This document shows positions 6,679 to 14,778 of a stretch of DNA of 20,668 bases, piece by piece. Numbering within the stretch: position 1 is the first letter of the stretch; every line of letters starts with the position of its first letter. The notes beneath the pieces were generated by a model, which had not been told where the DNA came from, ran no database searches, and saw only the letters and a program-made list of their open reading frames with translations. The translations under genes were made by a program, and so were the position numbers. The stretch comes from CAYQCN01 sp964415975 (GTDB taxonomy: Bacteria; Patescibacteriota; Saccharimonadia; QS-5-54-17): assembly GCA_964415975.1 (NCBI GenBank), contig CAYQCN010000013.1:1-20668 (forward strand), in the 5' to 3' direction.

Positions 6679-6686
6679 GCTACACT
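6657..6686 (+). promoter_or_regulatory. Promoter of the mreBCD-mrdA cluster, predicted leaderless
   Basis: CTGACA (6657-6662, five of six consensus bases) and TACACT (6681-6686, four of six) are 18 bp apart. The start of transcription would fall at about 6693-6694, on the A of the mreB ATG. No Shine-Dalgarno sequence precedes mreB, which fits a leaderless mRNA. TATAGC (6686-6691) is an alternative -10, but it would put the start inside the coding region. Confidence 0.5.
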
Positions 6687-6693
6687 ATAGCTT

Positions 6694-7731
6694 ATGAGAC
6701 AGATTCGTCGTTTATGGTCACATGATATAGGTATAGACTTGGGCACAGCTAATACATTGGTGTATGTCCGTGGACATGGAGTAGTTACAAATCAGCCAAG
6801 CGTAGTAGCCGTTAACCGAAAGACAAAAAATATAATATCAATTGGCAGTGATGCTAAGGACATGATAGGCAAGACACCTTCAGAAATTATGGCTGCTCGG
6901 CCTTTGGTAGACGGTGTAGTTAGTGACTTTGAAATAACAGAACAAATGTTGCAGTATTTTATTGGTCAAATCCATCGTTGGCACCCAGTGCTATGGCAAA
7001 GGCCCAGAGTTGTTATAGGTATACCATCAGGAGTCACAGAAGTTGAGAAGCGCGCAGTAGAGAATGCTAGTGCAAATGCGGGTGCAAGGGAGACATATCT
7101 AGTCGAAGAGCCTCTGGCTGCGGCAATTGGCTGTAGGTTGCCGGTCACCAATTCTACAGGAAGTATGATTGTCGATATAGGTGGAGGTACAACTGAAGTA
7201 GCGGTTATAAGCCTGGGCGGTATAGTGGTGTCTAGAAGCTTACGTACTGCTGGAGACGAGCTAATTGAAAGCGTTATGCACTACATGCGAGATGAGTTCA
7301 CTTTAAGCATAGGCGAACGAACTGCAGAAAATGTAAAAAATACAATTGGTGCAGCTCACCCCCTTGAGAAGGCACGTACTATGCCGGTCCGTGGACGAGA
7401 TATCACAACAGGCATGCCCAAAGAGATATCTTTATCCTCAGATCAACTGCGTCTAGCATTAGCTAAAACAGTCCGCACTATAGTCGAAGCTATAAAGACA
7501 ACCTTAGAGGAGACGCCTCCAGAATTAGTGTCAGATATTATGGATAATGGAATTGTTCTAACCGGCGGCGGCTCGATTCTAGAGAATTTGGGCGCATTAA
7601 TAGAGCAGGAGACCAAGATGAAAGTGACAATGGCTGATGAGCCTCTGAGAAGTGTAGTGCTGGGTACAGGTTTAATTTTAGAAGATCTATCAGCTTATAG
7701 ATCTGTATTAATATCGATGAAAGGGGTGTAG
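6694..7731 (+). CDS. mreB: Rod shape-determining protein MreB (bacterial actin)
   Basis: Cytoplasmic actin homologue that forms membrane-bound filaments positioning the elongation machinery. The ATPase signatures of the actin fold are clear: phosphate 1 loop DIGIDLGTANTLVYVRG (residues 11-27), phosphate 2 loop MIVDIGGGTTEVAVISLGG, and the adenosine loop LTGGGSILENLGALI near the end. VEEPLAAAIG is the connecting helix motif. At 345 aa the length is typical, and the N-terminal MRQIRRLWSHD segment may serve as membrane contact. It is the first gene of mreB-mreC-mreD-mrdA with its own promoter; mreC starts six bases after the stop. Confidence 0.97.
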   Translation: MRQIRRLWSHDIGIDLGTANTLVYVRGHGVVTNQPSVVAVNRKTKNIISIGSDAKDMIGKTPSEIMAARPLVDGVVSDFEITEQMLQYFIGQIHRWHPVLWQRPRVVIGIPSGVTEVEKRAVENASANAGARETYLVEEPLAAAIGCRLPVTNSTGSMIVDIGGGTTEVAVISLGGIVVSRSLRTAGDELIESVMHYMRDEFTLSIGERTAENVKNTIGAAHPLEKARTMPVRGRDITTGMPKEISLSSDQLRLALAKTVRTIVEAIKTTLEETPPELVSDIMDNGIVLTGGGSILENLGALIEQETKMKVTMADEPLRSVVLGTGLILEDLSAYRSVLISMKGV

Positions 7732-7737
7732 GAGGCT

Positions 7738-8514
7738 TTGAAGAGGCGACGCAATTTAGTTATTTCTACTGTCGCAATAGTCTTAGTTGCGCTGCTTGTT
7801 AATGTTTTTGATTTGCCGGTACGTGATCAGTTTGGGCGCGCCCTTAACCCTATTGGGTCAGCGACTAATAGTCTGGCTCAGTCGGCTCAGCGTAAGACTG
7901 AAGACTGGTTTGGGTCAGCAGATTCCAAATCTATCAAGACAAATCAAGAACTAACACAGCTCAAGATCGATAATATTGAGCTTGAGCGATTAAGGAGGCA
8001 AAACCGCCAACTCAGGCAGGAGCTTAACTTTGTAAGGGACAGCCAATTTGAAACTCTACAAGCTGATGTCGTGACATACAAATCTGATGCAGCGCGAGAT
8101 ATGATTCGAATTAACGCAGGTGGCGAAGATGGTATTGAGGCAGGCATGCCAGTTGTGGCTGAGTCAGTTTTGGTAGGCGTGATAGACGACACTACATCTT
8201 TTAGTGCCGATGTAATAATGATAACCGATGTTGGATTTAGAGCATTAGCTAAAGTTGGGTCTAAGTCTGAGGGGGTAGTGAGTGGCGGTCCAGGTGGCAG
8301 TGTAGCTATAGATAGATTGCCACAAGAGGAAAGCATAAGTACCGGTGATATAGTCTCTACTAGTGGTCGCGACGGTACCTTTCCCGCAGATATAATGGTA
8401 GGTACTGTACGTTCCATCGTTCAGGAGCCAGGGGCTGTATTTGATACAGCTCAAATTGCTCCGCCCATATCGTACCGAGACTTAGAAGTGGTTACGATTA
8501 TCGTTGCGCCATGA
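7738..8514 (+). CDS. mreC: Rod shape-determining protein MreC
   Basis: Single-pass membrane protein that links MreB/MreD to PBP2 and activates it. A basic N-terminus (KRRR) is followed by one hydrophobic segment (about residues 7-24). A coiled coil follows (about 62-102, ending in LRRQNRQLRQELNFVRD), then the beta-rich extracytoplasmic domain with INAGGEDGIEAGMPVVAESVLVGVID and SGRDGTFPADIMVGTV, both MreC hallmarks. The length of 258 aa is normal. The start is TTG 7738, but the AGGAGG at 7730-7735 is only two bases away, closer than normal. The alternative is the AAGGGG at 7721-7726, 11 bases away. No better in-frame start codon precedes the membrane segment. It overlaps mreD by four bases. 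Confidence 0.93.
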   Translation: MKRRRNLVISTVAIVLVALLVNVFDLPVRDQFGRALNPIGSATNSLAQSAQRKTEDWFGSADSKSIKTNQELTQLKIDNIELERLRRQNRQLRQELNFVRDSQFETLQADVVTYKSDAARDMIRINAGGEDGIEAGMPVVAESVLVGVIDDTTSFSADVIMITDVGFRALAKVGSKSEGVVSGGPGGSVAIDRLPQEESISTGDIVSTSGRDGTFPADIMVGTVRSIVQEPGAVFDTAQIAPPISYRDLEVVTIIVAP

Positions 8515-8981
8515 ACAATAAAGTTCGCATAGCTTGGTTCGTAGTTGGTAGTTTGGCGGTGCTTGTTGAGGGCTTTGTACTTCAGAGCCTGCATGTAGCC
8601 TCCCCTAGCTTGCTGGTTCCGGTTTTGCTTTATGCTGCCAGTAATAACAGTGGCAGCAGCTTAGCTCTGGCTTTGTGGCTTGGTTTTTTATTAGATCTGA
8701 TTGCAGCTGTACCATTCGGTGCCTTTATGATTATTAGTATCGGTATGATGGCTTTAGCCCAAGCCCTGAACGATAGAGGCCTAGAGTTCGCTTACCTGCC
8801 GACCCTGATTTTAGCCAGTGCGGTCTTGCTGGGTTGGCAGTATGTAGTTTTCGCTACTATAGGTTTGCTATCAGCTTCGTACTCTTTTGAGTTATTTGGA
8901 TATTTGGGATTCATATATGCGCTTCAAGTTATTTTGACTACTGTTTTTAGTTTTGTGTTGCTCCGCCTAGTACGCGTATAA
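8511..8981 (+). CDS. mreD: Rod shape-determining protein MreD
   Basis: Small polytopic inner-membrane protein of the rod complex. The sequence of 156 aa is almost wholly hydrophobic with about five membrane segments. It contains the weak family pattern LWLGFLLDLIAAVPFGAFMIISI (residues 61-83), where MreD proteins usually show G-L-x-x-D-x-x-x-x-x-P-x-G. Sequence identity in this family is low, so position carries much of the assignment: ATGA overlap with mreC and mrdA next. The TAA stop is part of the TATAAT box proposed for mrdA. Confidence 0.88.
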   Translation: MNNKVRIAWFVVGSLAVLVEGFVLQSLHVASPSLLVPVLLYAASNNSGSSLALALWLGFLLDLIAAVPFGAFMIISIGMMALAQALNDRGLEFAYLPTLILASAVLLGWQYVVFATIGLLSASYSFELFGYLGFIYALQVILTTVFSFVLLRLVRV

Positions 8982-8982
8982 T
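8977..8982 (+). promoter_or_regulatory. Perfect -10 box just before mrdA, possible leaderless promoter
   Basis: TATAAT sits across the mreD stop codon and ends six bases before the mrdA ATG (8989), so transcription from it would begin on or next to the start codon. The best -35 (TTGTGT, 8953-8958, 18 bp upstream) matches only three bases. mrdA has no Shine-Dalgarno site. Confidence 0.4.
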
Positions 8983-8988
8983 GATTGT

Positions 8989-10908
8989 ATGAAAAAGAAT
9001 AATCCCAAGTCTAACTTTAATCTACCCAGTCTAAATCATAAATTACCCGATGTTGACTTTTCAGGTTCAGATGACTGGTTGACTTATATGCTGCCAAAAG
9101 GCCTAGAGCAAGAGGCCAGCACCACATCTCATATTAACCGTAAGCCATTAGTTGCGATGGCTGTAGCTTTAGTAGTTGTCTTTAGTGGTTTTACGGCCCA
9201 GCTAATTAACTTGCAGGTTGTTCAAGGAGATGACTATCGTGGAATAGCAGAAGGTAATCGTATCCGTGAGCAAATTACCTACGCCCCTAGAGGCGACATA
9301 CTAGATCGTAATGGGGTAGTATTGGCAACTAGTCGGCCTAGCTACCAGTTGTCGGTGACTCCGTATTTATTACCCGAGTCTGAATCTGACAGAAAAGTGG
9401 CATATAGTGTTTTGGCGGACAAAATAGATAGTACAGTTGCAGAAATCAGTGCCCTGGTGGGAGATGAAGGGTTGATGTACCCTAATCAGATTCTTGTCGA
9501 GGAGGGTATAGACCACGAGACAGCGCTAGAGATTGAATATATTTTACCCGACCTTAAAGGCTTTACCTTGGACAGTATACCGGTTCGTGAATATAAATCT
9601 GAGGCAGCTTTATCTCAGGTGCTTGGGTATGTTGGTCGAATATCTGAGCAAGACCTAGAGGCCAATCCGGATCTTTACCCTATAGATTTTATCGGTAAAC
9701 AGGGCGTAGAGCAGCAATACGATGAGATTCTAAGAGGCGAGAACGGAGTTGTAGAGACAGAGGTAGATGCCAGAGGTAGCCCTATTCGTACTTTGCGTGA
9801 AGTCAAGGCTAAACCTGGGGATGACCTAGTTTTGTCTATAGATTACGATTTGCAGTTAAGCCTAAAACAGGCAGTTGAGCGTCAGTTGGAAGAAAGTGGT
9901 GCAGAAACTGGGGCTGGCATTGTGCAAAATCCGCACAATGGCGAGATATTGGCAACGGTCAGTATCCCAAGCTATGACAATAACAAATTTAGTGAAGGAA
10001 TTACTCCAGACCAATATCAGCAATTAATAGCAGACCCCAAGCAACCAATGTTTAACAGAGTAGTTAGTGGCGCCTATCCTACTGGATCAACCATTAAGCC
10101 TTTTAATTTGATGGGTGCACTGGATTCAGGTACTGTCACAGAGGACACAGTTATCAATGATACTGGGGCGATAACAGTTACGAGCCAATACGACCCTTCT
10201 GCTTCATTTACGTTTCGTGGCTGGGATGAGTCAGGGCTTGGCCCAGTAGATGCCAGGAGTGCCTTAGCGGTTAGCTCAAATATATACTTCTACATAACTG
10301 GTGGGGGCTATGAGGGCAGAGAGGGCATGGGGGCGGAAAAGCTTGCAAGTTATTATAAGGAGTTCGGATTGGGCTCAGAAACGGGTGTGGATCTGCCTAG
10401 CGAGACTGCTGGTCGCATACCTACACCCACTTGGAGAAAAGAGCAAACCAACCAGCCGTGGTTTGTAGGCGACACTTACAACCTCTCAATCGGCCAGGGC
10501 GACATACTGGTATCCCCACTTCAGCTAAATAGAGCTTACGGAGCTTTAGCTAATAATGGTCGCCTTGTCAGGCCTAGTGTGCTTCATGGCCAGACAGACA
10601 ATGATGAGAGTGTGCTTGATTTTGATTCTCGTTACTTCGGTATTATTGATGAAGGTCTTCAGCGTGCCGTTACAATCAATGGCACAGTAGCTCCTCAAAT
10701 TTTTGGAGGTCTGCCCGTAGTGGCAGCTGGCAAGACTGGAACGGCTGAGACAGACCCAGGAGTCCGTGAGCCTCACGCCTGGTTTTCTGGTTATGCCCCA
10801 TATGACAACCCAGAGATAGTGGCTACTGTGATCTTAGAGAATGGTGAAGGTAGTGCGCGCTATGCTGCTCCGGCAGTAGCAGAGATATTTGAGGCTTATT
10901 TTGATTAA
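8989..10908 (+). CDS. mrdA: Penicillin-binding protein 2, peptidoglycan DD-transpeptidase
   Basis: Class B penicillin-binding protein that cross-links new wall during elongation, acting outside the membrane with a SEDS partner (RodA, not in this window). A cytoplasmic N-terminus of about 52 residues precedes one membrane anchor (53-73). The pedestal domain contains APRGDILDRNGVVLATSRPSY (99-119) and the IGKQGVEQQYDEILRG motif (235-250). The transpeptidase domain has S367-T-I-K370, S429-S-N431 and K582-T-G584, so the catalytic set is complete. GWxxxGLG and SIGQGDILVSPLQL also fit. Its place after mreCD favours PBP2 over FtsI. The length of 639 aa is normal, and the extended 52-residue cytoplasmic tail is longer than usual. 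Confidence 0.95.
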   Translation: MKKNNPKSNFNLPSLNHKLPDVDFSGSDDWLTYMLPKGLEQEASTTSHINRKPLVAMAVALVVVFSGFTAQLINLQVVQGDDYRGIAEGNRIREQITYAPRGDILDRNGVVLATSRPSYQLSVTPYLLPESESDRKVAYSVLADKIDSTVAEISALVGDEGLMYPNQILVEEGIDHETALEIEYILPDLKGFTLDSIPVREYKSEAALSQVLGYVGRISEQDLEANPDLYPIDFIGKQGVEQQYDEILRGENGVVETEVDARGSPIRTLREVKAKPGDDLVLSIDYDLQLSLKQAVERQLEESGAETGAGIVQNPHNGEILATVSIPSYDNNKFSEGITPDQYQQLIADPKQPMFNRVVSGAYPTGSTIKPFNLMGALDSGTVTEDTVINDTGAITVTSQYDPSASFTFRGWDESGLGPVDARSALAVSSNIYFYITGGGYEGREGMGAEKLASYYKEFGLGSETGVDLPSETAGRIPTPTWRKEQTNQPWFVGDTYNLSIGQGDILVSPLQLNRAYGALANNGRLVRPSVLHGQTDNDESVLDFDSRYFGIIDEGLQRAVTINGTVAPQIFGGLPVVAAGKTGTAETDPGVREPHAWFSGYAPYDNPEIVATVILENGEGSARYAAPAVAEIFEAYFD

Positions 10909-10940
10909 CTTGTAATAGAACTAGAGCTTTGTTAGAATTT

Positions 10941-10971
10941 TTGAACCGGCTCAAATTTGGGCCGTTATAAT
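10941..10971 (+). promoter_or_regulatory. greA promoter with a hairpin in its spacer
   Basis: TTGAAC (10941-10946) and a perfect TATAAT (10966-10971) are separated by 19 bp, two more than ideal. The spacer contains CGGCTC-AAATTT-GGGCCG (10947-10964), a six-pair stem with one G-T, which could be a weak terminator for mrdA or an operator. Downstream, AAGGAG (10976-10981) is placed eight bases before greA. Confidence 0.45.
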
Positions 10972-10989
10972 ATATAAGGAGCAGTAAAG

Positions 10990-11451
10990 ATGACCAATAA
11001 CCCCCATCAATTGACCGAATCTGGAGTTGCAGAGCTTGAGTCAGAGCTAGAAAAGCTAAAGAAGCGTCGCACAGAAGTGGCGGAGCGCTTGAAGGCTGCC
11101 AAAGAGCTAGGTGATTTGAGCGAAAATGCTGACTACACAGCTGCGCTTGAAGAGCAAGAATATGTTGAAAGTCGCATCAACGAGATATCGGACATATTGC
11201 AAAATGTAGAAATCATCAAATCTCCTGGCGATAAAGATAAAGTCGAGCTTGGTAACACTGTTACTCTAGAGACCGAAGGGAAAGATATATCGTACACAGT
11301 TGTAGGGTCGCTTGAGTCAGACCCAACTGCCGGCAAGATATCTCAAGAGTCCCCTATAGGCAAAGCATTACTGGGAGCCAAGAAAGGTGATACAGTAGAG
11401 ATAACCACACCTGGTGGCAATAGAGAGTGCAAAGTCAAAGAGATTAGCTAA
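10990..11451 (+). CDS. greA: Transcription elongation factor GreA
   Basis: Rescues backtracked RNA polymerase by stimulating its intrinsic RNA cleavage. The N-terminal antiparallel coiled coil (residues 1-75) carries the tip motif GDLSENADYTAALEEQ with the acidic residues D42 and E45 that reach the polymerase active site. The C-terminal FKBP-like domain includes VVGSLESDPTAGKISQESPIGKALLGAKKGDTVEITTPGG. The 153-aa length is standard. It has a strong AAGGAG eight bases upstream and its own promoter candidate. lysS follows after 45 bp. Confidence 0.97.
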   Translation: MTNNPHQLTESGVAELESELEKLKKRRTEVAERLKAAKELGDLSENADYTAALEEQEYVESRINEISDILQNVEIIKSPGDKDKVELGNTVTLETEGKDISYTVVGSLESDPTAGKISQESPIGKALLGAKKGDTVEITTPGGNRECKVKEIS

Positions 11452-11496
11452 AATAAGCTCGTTTTGCACCAATAAATAGACAAGGAAAAGGCTCAG

Positions 11497-13020
11497 ATGG
11501 CTCAAAGTCATAGTTCTAGTCAATACTGGCTGGATGTAGAAGTTGGCAAGATATTAGAGATGATACCTGATGGTGAGATTATAGTTTCTAGCGGTATTAG
11601 TCCATCTGCCACTTACCATATAGGGCATTTTCCAGAAATATTAAATGCCGAAGCTCTCACTTGGGGGCTACTTAAAGCTGGCAGGCAGGCGCGCCACATA
11701 CACGTAGTGGATAATATGGACCCATTGCGTAAGCGTTACGATTTTTTGTCCGGAGAATATGAACAATTTGTAGGTCAACCTATATGCTTAGTTCCCAATC
11801 CTTACGGAGAGGGTAGCTATGCCGATCATTTTTTTGGTGAGTTTTCTCAATATTTTGACAAACTCGGTATTAAGCCAGACAAGATAGTTAAGAGTTACGA
11901 AGATTTATACTGTAGCGGGAAAATGGCAGACCAGTTTGATCGGGTTCTTAACAACCTAGACGAAGTAAAGGCGATCTTTGCTCAGTTTGGTCGAGAGGTC
12001 GCAAGTGATTGGACACCTATACAGGTGTTAAACGATGACGGGGTGTTTGTAAATGCGCGACCCGATACTTGGGACAAAAAGTCCAAAACTATTGAGGGTG
12101 TAGATTACACATCTGGAAAGGCAAAACTGAATTGGCGTCTAGATTGGCCGGCTCGATGGGCAGTTTTGGGAGTAGACGTAGAGCCTTTTAACGTTCATGA
12201 GCATGGTGCTGCGGGAGGTTCTTACGATACAGGAGTGGAATTTGCTAGGCGTATTTTTAATGTAAAAGCGCCAGTCCCAGGAGCTCGTTATGGAAATATT
12301 CATCTTGGTGATGACCCGAAAAAAATGAGTTCATCTAGGGGTAACCTCATTACTCCAGAAGAAGCTCTTAAGATCATACCGCCAAGTTTACTACGTTATT
12401 TTGTGGTCAGGAGTAGGCCACAGAAGCCTCTACACTTTCATGTTGGTGATAAGCTGATAAATTTAGTTGATGAATTCAAACAAGTATCAAGTTCGCAAGA
12501 TAGCGGCCGAGAGCATGAATTTTCCGAGGCTTTTAATTTTGCAGACATTGGTGATCGACTAACTGATGTACCGTTTTCGCATTTAGTCGCTGTCTATCAA
12601 GCGGCATTAAAAGATACTGGCCGCACTTTAGAAATCTTGCAAAGGACGGGCTATGACGTTGATGAAGCCGAACTTGAGGCAGAGCTTTATTATGTTGAAA
12701 ACTGGCTGCAAAGTCATGCTTCTGAAAGAGTGCGCTTTCATCTGCAGCAAGATATACCAGATGACTCTAATTTAAGCCAAAACCAGTCAGGCTTTTTATC
12801 TGCCTTAGCGGACTCGATAGCTTCTCAGGATGAGCTAGATGCTGAATGGGTGCACGAAACAATATATAGCCTTAAAGACGAATACGGCTTAACACCGTCT
12901 CAGGCATTTCAGTCTGTATATTGGGTGTTGCTAGGTCAGAATTCAGGCCCTAAGGCAGGTTGGTTTTTGGCTACTATCGATAGGGAGTGGCTTTTGAAGC
13001 GCCTTAAATTAGAGGGCTAG
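11497..13020 (+). CDS. lysS: Lysine-tRNA ligase, class I (archaeal type)
   Basis: Charges tRNA-Lys with a Rossmann-fold catalytic domain, unrelated to the class II LysRS of most bacteria. Evidence: SGISPSATYHIGHFPEI with HIGH at residues 41-44; DWPARWAVLGVDVEPF and HGAAGGSYDTG in the middle, which are specific to class I LysRS; and K276-M-S-S-S280. The C-terminal alpha-helical cage, about residues 320-507, contacts the anticodon. At 507 aa the length is normal. Class I LysRS is standard in archaea and found in spirochaetes, many alphaproteobacteria and scattered other bacteria. In nomenclature this form is also called lysK. A ribosome binding site AAAGG ends five bases before the ATG. No class II lysS is in the window. 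Confidence 0.94.
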   Translation: MAQSHSSSQYWLDVEVGKILEMIPDGEIIVSSGISPSATYHIGHFPEILNAEALTWGLLKAGRQARHIHVVDNMDPLRKRYDFLSGEYEQFVGQPICLVPNPYGEGSYADHFFGEFSQYFDKLGIKPDKIVKSYEDLYCSGKMADQFDRVLNNLDEVKAIFAQFGREVASDWTPIQVLNDDGVFVNARPDTWDKKSKTIEGVDYTSGKAKLNWRLDWPARWAVLGVDVEPFNVHEHGAAGGSYDTGVEFARRIFNVKAPVPGARYGNIHLGDDPKKMSSSRGNLITPEEALKIIPPSLLRYFVVRSRPQKPLHFHVGDKLINLVDEFKQVSSSQDSGREHEFSEAFNFADIGDRLTDVPFSHLVAVYQAALKDTGRTLEILQRTGYDVDEAELEAELYYVENWLQSHASERVRFHLQQDIPDDSNLSQNQSGFLSALADSIASQDELDAEWVHETIYSLKDEYGLTPSQAFQSVYWVLLGQNSGPKAGWFLATIDREWLLKRLKLEG

Positions 13021-13026
13021 GTAAGG

Positions 13027-13032
13027 TATAAT
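13027..13032 (+). promoter_or_regulatory. Perfect -10 box before serS, possible leaderless promoter
   Basis: TATAAT ends seven bases before the serS ATG (13040), so transcription would begin at the start codon or a base before it. A weak TTAAAT (13004-13009) lies 17 bp upstream, inside lysS. No Shine-Dalgarno sequence precedes serS. Confidence 0.42.
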
Positions 13033-13039
13033 AACTATT

Positions 13040-14293
13040 ATGCTCGATATAGTCTTTATCAGAAATAACCCCGATACAGTCAAGGAGGCGGCCCGCAAAA
13101 AACACATCGAAGTAGATGTAGACACTTTGTTAGAACTGGACGAGAAGCGGCGTAGATTGCAGGTCAAGCTGGATGAGGTTCGACATGAAAAAAATCAACT
13201 TGCAGCTGCCAATAAGAGCGGACCTCCATCAGCTCAAAACATTGAAAAAGGAAAAGAGCTCAAGAGAAATGGAGAAGATTTGTCTGGTCAGCTAGATAAG
13301 TTGAACGATGACTTTCTTGCAATTATGCATAAGATACCTAACTTGCCGGCAGATGATGTGCCTGAGGGTAGAGATGAAGAGGGCAATGTCGCCATAAAAC
13401 ATTGGGGCGAGCGTTCAGACTTTAATTTTGAACCTAAAGGCCATGTTGAGCTGGGAGAAAGTCTTGACTTAATCGATCAAAGCACTTCTGCCGATACCAG
13501 CGGAAGTCGGTTTTACTATCTTAAAGGTGCCGCTGCACAGCTGGAGCTGGCTATGGCAAAGTGGGCTATGGATAAGCTCATAGAGAAAGATTTCACACCG
13601 GTTGTTCCTCCGCAGCTCGTTCGTGAACACATGATGACGGCTACCGGCTTCTTCCCGGCAGATGCTAATGAGATTTATCACGTCAACCCTGATGAAGACG
13701 ACCTTTACCTTATAGGCACTTCAGAGGTGCCTTTAGCAGGGCTGCACATGAATGAAGCAATTAGTGCCGATAAGCTGCCACGTCGATATGTAGGCTGGTC
13801 GACCTGCTATCGCCGCGAAGCTGGTAGTTACGGCAAGGATACTCGCGGCATTATAAGAGTTCATCAGTTTAACAAAGTAGAGATGTACGTCTTCTCGCAT
13901 CCAGATAAATCATGGCAGGAGCATGAATACTTACTTAGCATTGAAGAAGAGGTTTTGCAGGATTTGGGGTTACCGTATCGTGTTGTCAATATATGTGGTG
14001 GCGACTTGGGCGCTCCAGCTGCAAAAAAGTATGATTGTGAGGTGTGGCTACCTAGTCAAAAGCGATACCTAGAACTGACAAGTTGCAGTAATACGACGGA
14101 TTTTCAGTCTCGGCGTGGTTCAATAAAATATGAAGCCGAGCAAGGACGAGAATATGCTCATACACTTAATGGCACCGTTATGGCCAGTACGCGCACTCTA
14201 GTTGCCATTATGGAGAATTATCAAACTGAGTCAGGGACGATACGAGTGCCGGAAGTGTTGCAGGGCTATATTAATAAGGAGGAAATATTATGA
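13040..14293 (+). CDS. serS: Serine-tRNA ligase
   Basis: Class II synthetase that charges tRNA-Ser. The N-terminal coiled-coil arm (about residues 27-100, with EKRRRLQVKLDEVRHEKNQ) grips the long variable arm of tRNA-Ser. In the catalytic domain, FTPVVPPQLVREHMMTATGFFP and LIGTSEVPLAGLHMNE precede motif 2, STCYRREAGSYGKDTRGIIRVHQFNKVEMYVF. Motif 3 is NGTVMASTRTLVAIMENYQTESGTIRVPEVL. Motif 3 normally reads NGSGLAVGRT; here it is NGTVMASTRT, with the ATP-contacting arginine kept. The 417-aa length is normal. It ends in an ATGA-type overlap with hpf. Confidence 0.96.
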   Translation: MLDIVFIRNNPDTVKEAARKKHIEVDVDTLLELDEKRRRLQVKLDEVRHEKNQLAAANKSGPPSAQNIEKGKELKRNGEDLSGQLDKLNDDFLAIMHKIPNLPADDVPEGRDEEGNVAIKHWGERSDFNFEPKGHVELGESLDLIDQSTSADTSGSRFYYLKGAAAQLELAMAKWAMDKLIEKDFTPVVPPQLVREHMMTATGFFPADANEIYHVNPDEDDLYLIGTSEVPLAGLHMNEAISADKLPRRYVGWSTCYRREAGSYGKDTRGIIRVHQFNKVEMYVFSHPDKSWQEHEYLLSIEEEVLQDLGLPYRVVNICGGDLGAPAAKKYDCEVWLPSQKRYLELTSCSNTTDFQSRRGSIKYEAEQGREYAHTLNGTVMASTRTLVAIMENYQTESGTIRVPEVLQGYINKEEIL

Positions 14294-14664
14294 TAAAAAA
14301 TATTGAAATTACTGGTGTAAGATACGAACTGAGCGACCAAATTAAAGATTATGCTAATAAAAAAATTGGCGGACTAGACAAATATCTTCCCGAGCATGAG
14401 CGCGAGCCTATCAAGGCTCAGATTGTGCTTAGCGAAGAAGATGGTAAGACCAAAAATCGATACACTGCTGATGTAAAACTAGAAGTTACCCAAGGAACGC
14501 TAACTGCCAAAGAGTCGACTATAAATATGTATGCGGCTATAGATATCGTCGAGGACAAGATTAAGCATCAGCTCAACAAGCATAAAGATAAACAACAGAA
14601 CAACCGTAGGCTACGTCGCACTAGACGTATGCTAAAACAGTTTCGAGAAAAGAAACCGTTTTAA
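14290..14664 (+). CDS. hpf: Ribosome hibernation-promoting factor, short S30AE protein
   Basis: Binds the decoding centre of idle 30S subunits during stress or stationary phase. The 124-aa protein has the S30AE fold pattern: MIKNIEITGVRYELSDQIKDYANKKIGGLDKYLP, then ADVKLEVTQGTLTAKESTINMYAAIDIVEDKIKHQLNKHKDK, with the conserved DMYAAID-like stretch reading N-M-Y-A-A-I-D. After about residue 98 comes a very basic tail (NNRRLRRTRRMLKQFREKK). The C-terminal dimerisation domain of long HPF is absent, so it resembles the short HPF/YfiA class. AAGGAGG lies upstream within the serS end, and the start overlaps the serS stop. Confidence 0.93.
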   Translation: MIKNIEITGVRYELSDQIKDYANKKIGGLDKYLPEHEREPIKAQIVLSEEDGKTKNRYTADVKLEVTQGTLTAKESTINMYAAIDIVEDKIKHQLNKHKDKQQNNRRLRRTRRMLKQFREKKPF

Positions 14665-14724
14665 GCCACGATTTTCATCTGTATACTCTTTAGGTAGTGT
14701 GTAGTATTAAAAACTGCCCAGATG

Positions 14725-14730
14725 TATAAT
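14725..14730 (+). promoter_or_regulatory. -10 box in the hpf-secA gap, likely secA promoter
   Basis: TATAAT with TG directly before it lies in the 114-bp gap, but no -35 match is seen at 16-18 bp. A second set, TTGAGC (14732-14737) with TATAAG (14756-14761) 18 bp downstream, is an alternative. Either would give secA a leader of roughly 10-45 nt. Confidence 0.35.
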
Positions 14731-14778
14731 TTTGAGCTACGCAACGATTAATTTATATAAGGTTATTCACTAGAAGCA

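Noticed and set aside
7944..8417. 157-codon minus-strand frame inside mreC
   Set aside because: It lies wholly antisense to conserved MreC sequence, with composition expected of a reverse-frame shadow.
14722..14751. Nine-codon frame in the hpf-secA gap
   Set aside because: No ribosome binding site and its ATG overlaps a TATAAT box; chance is the simpler explanation.
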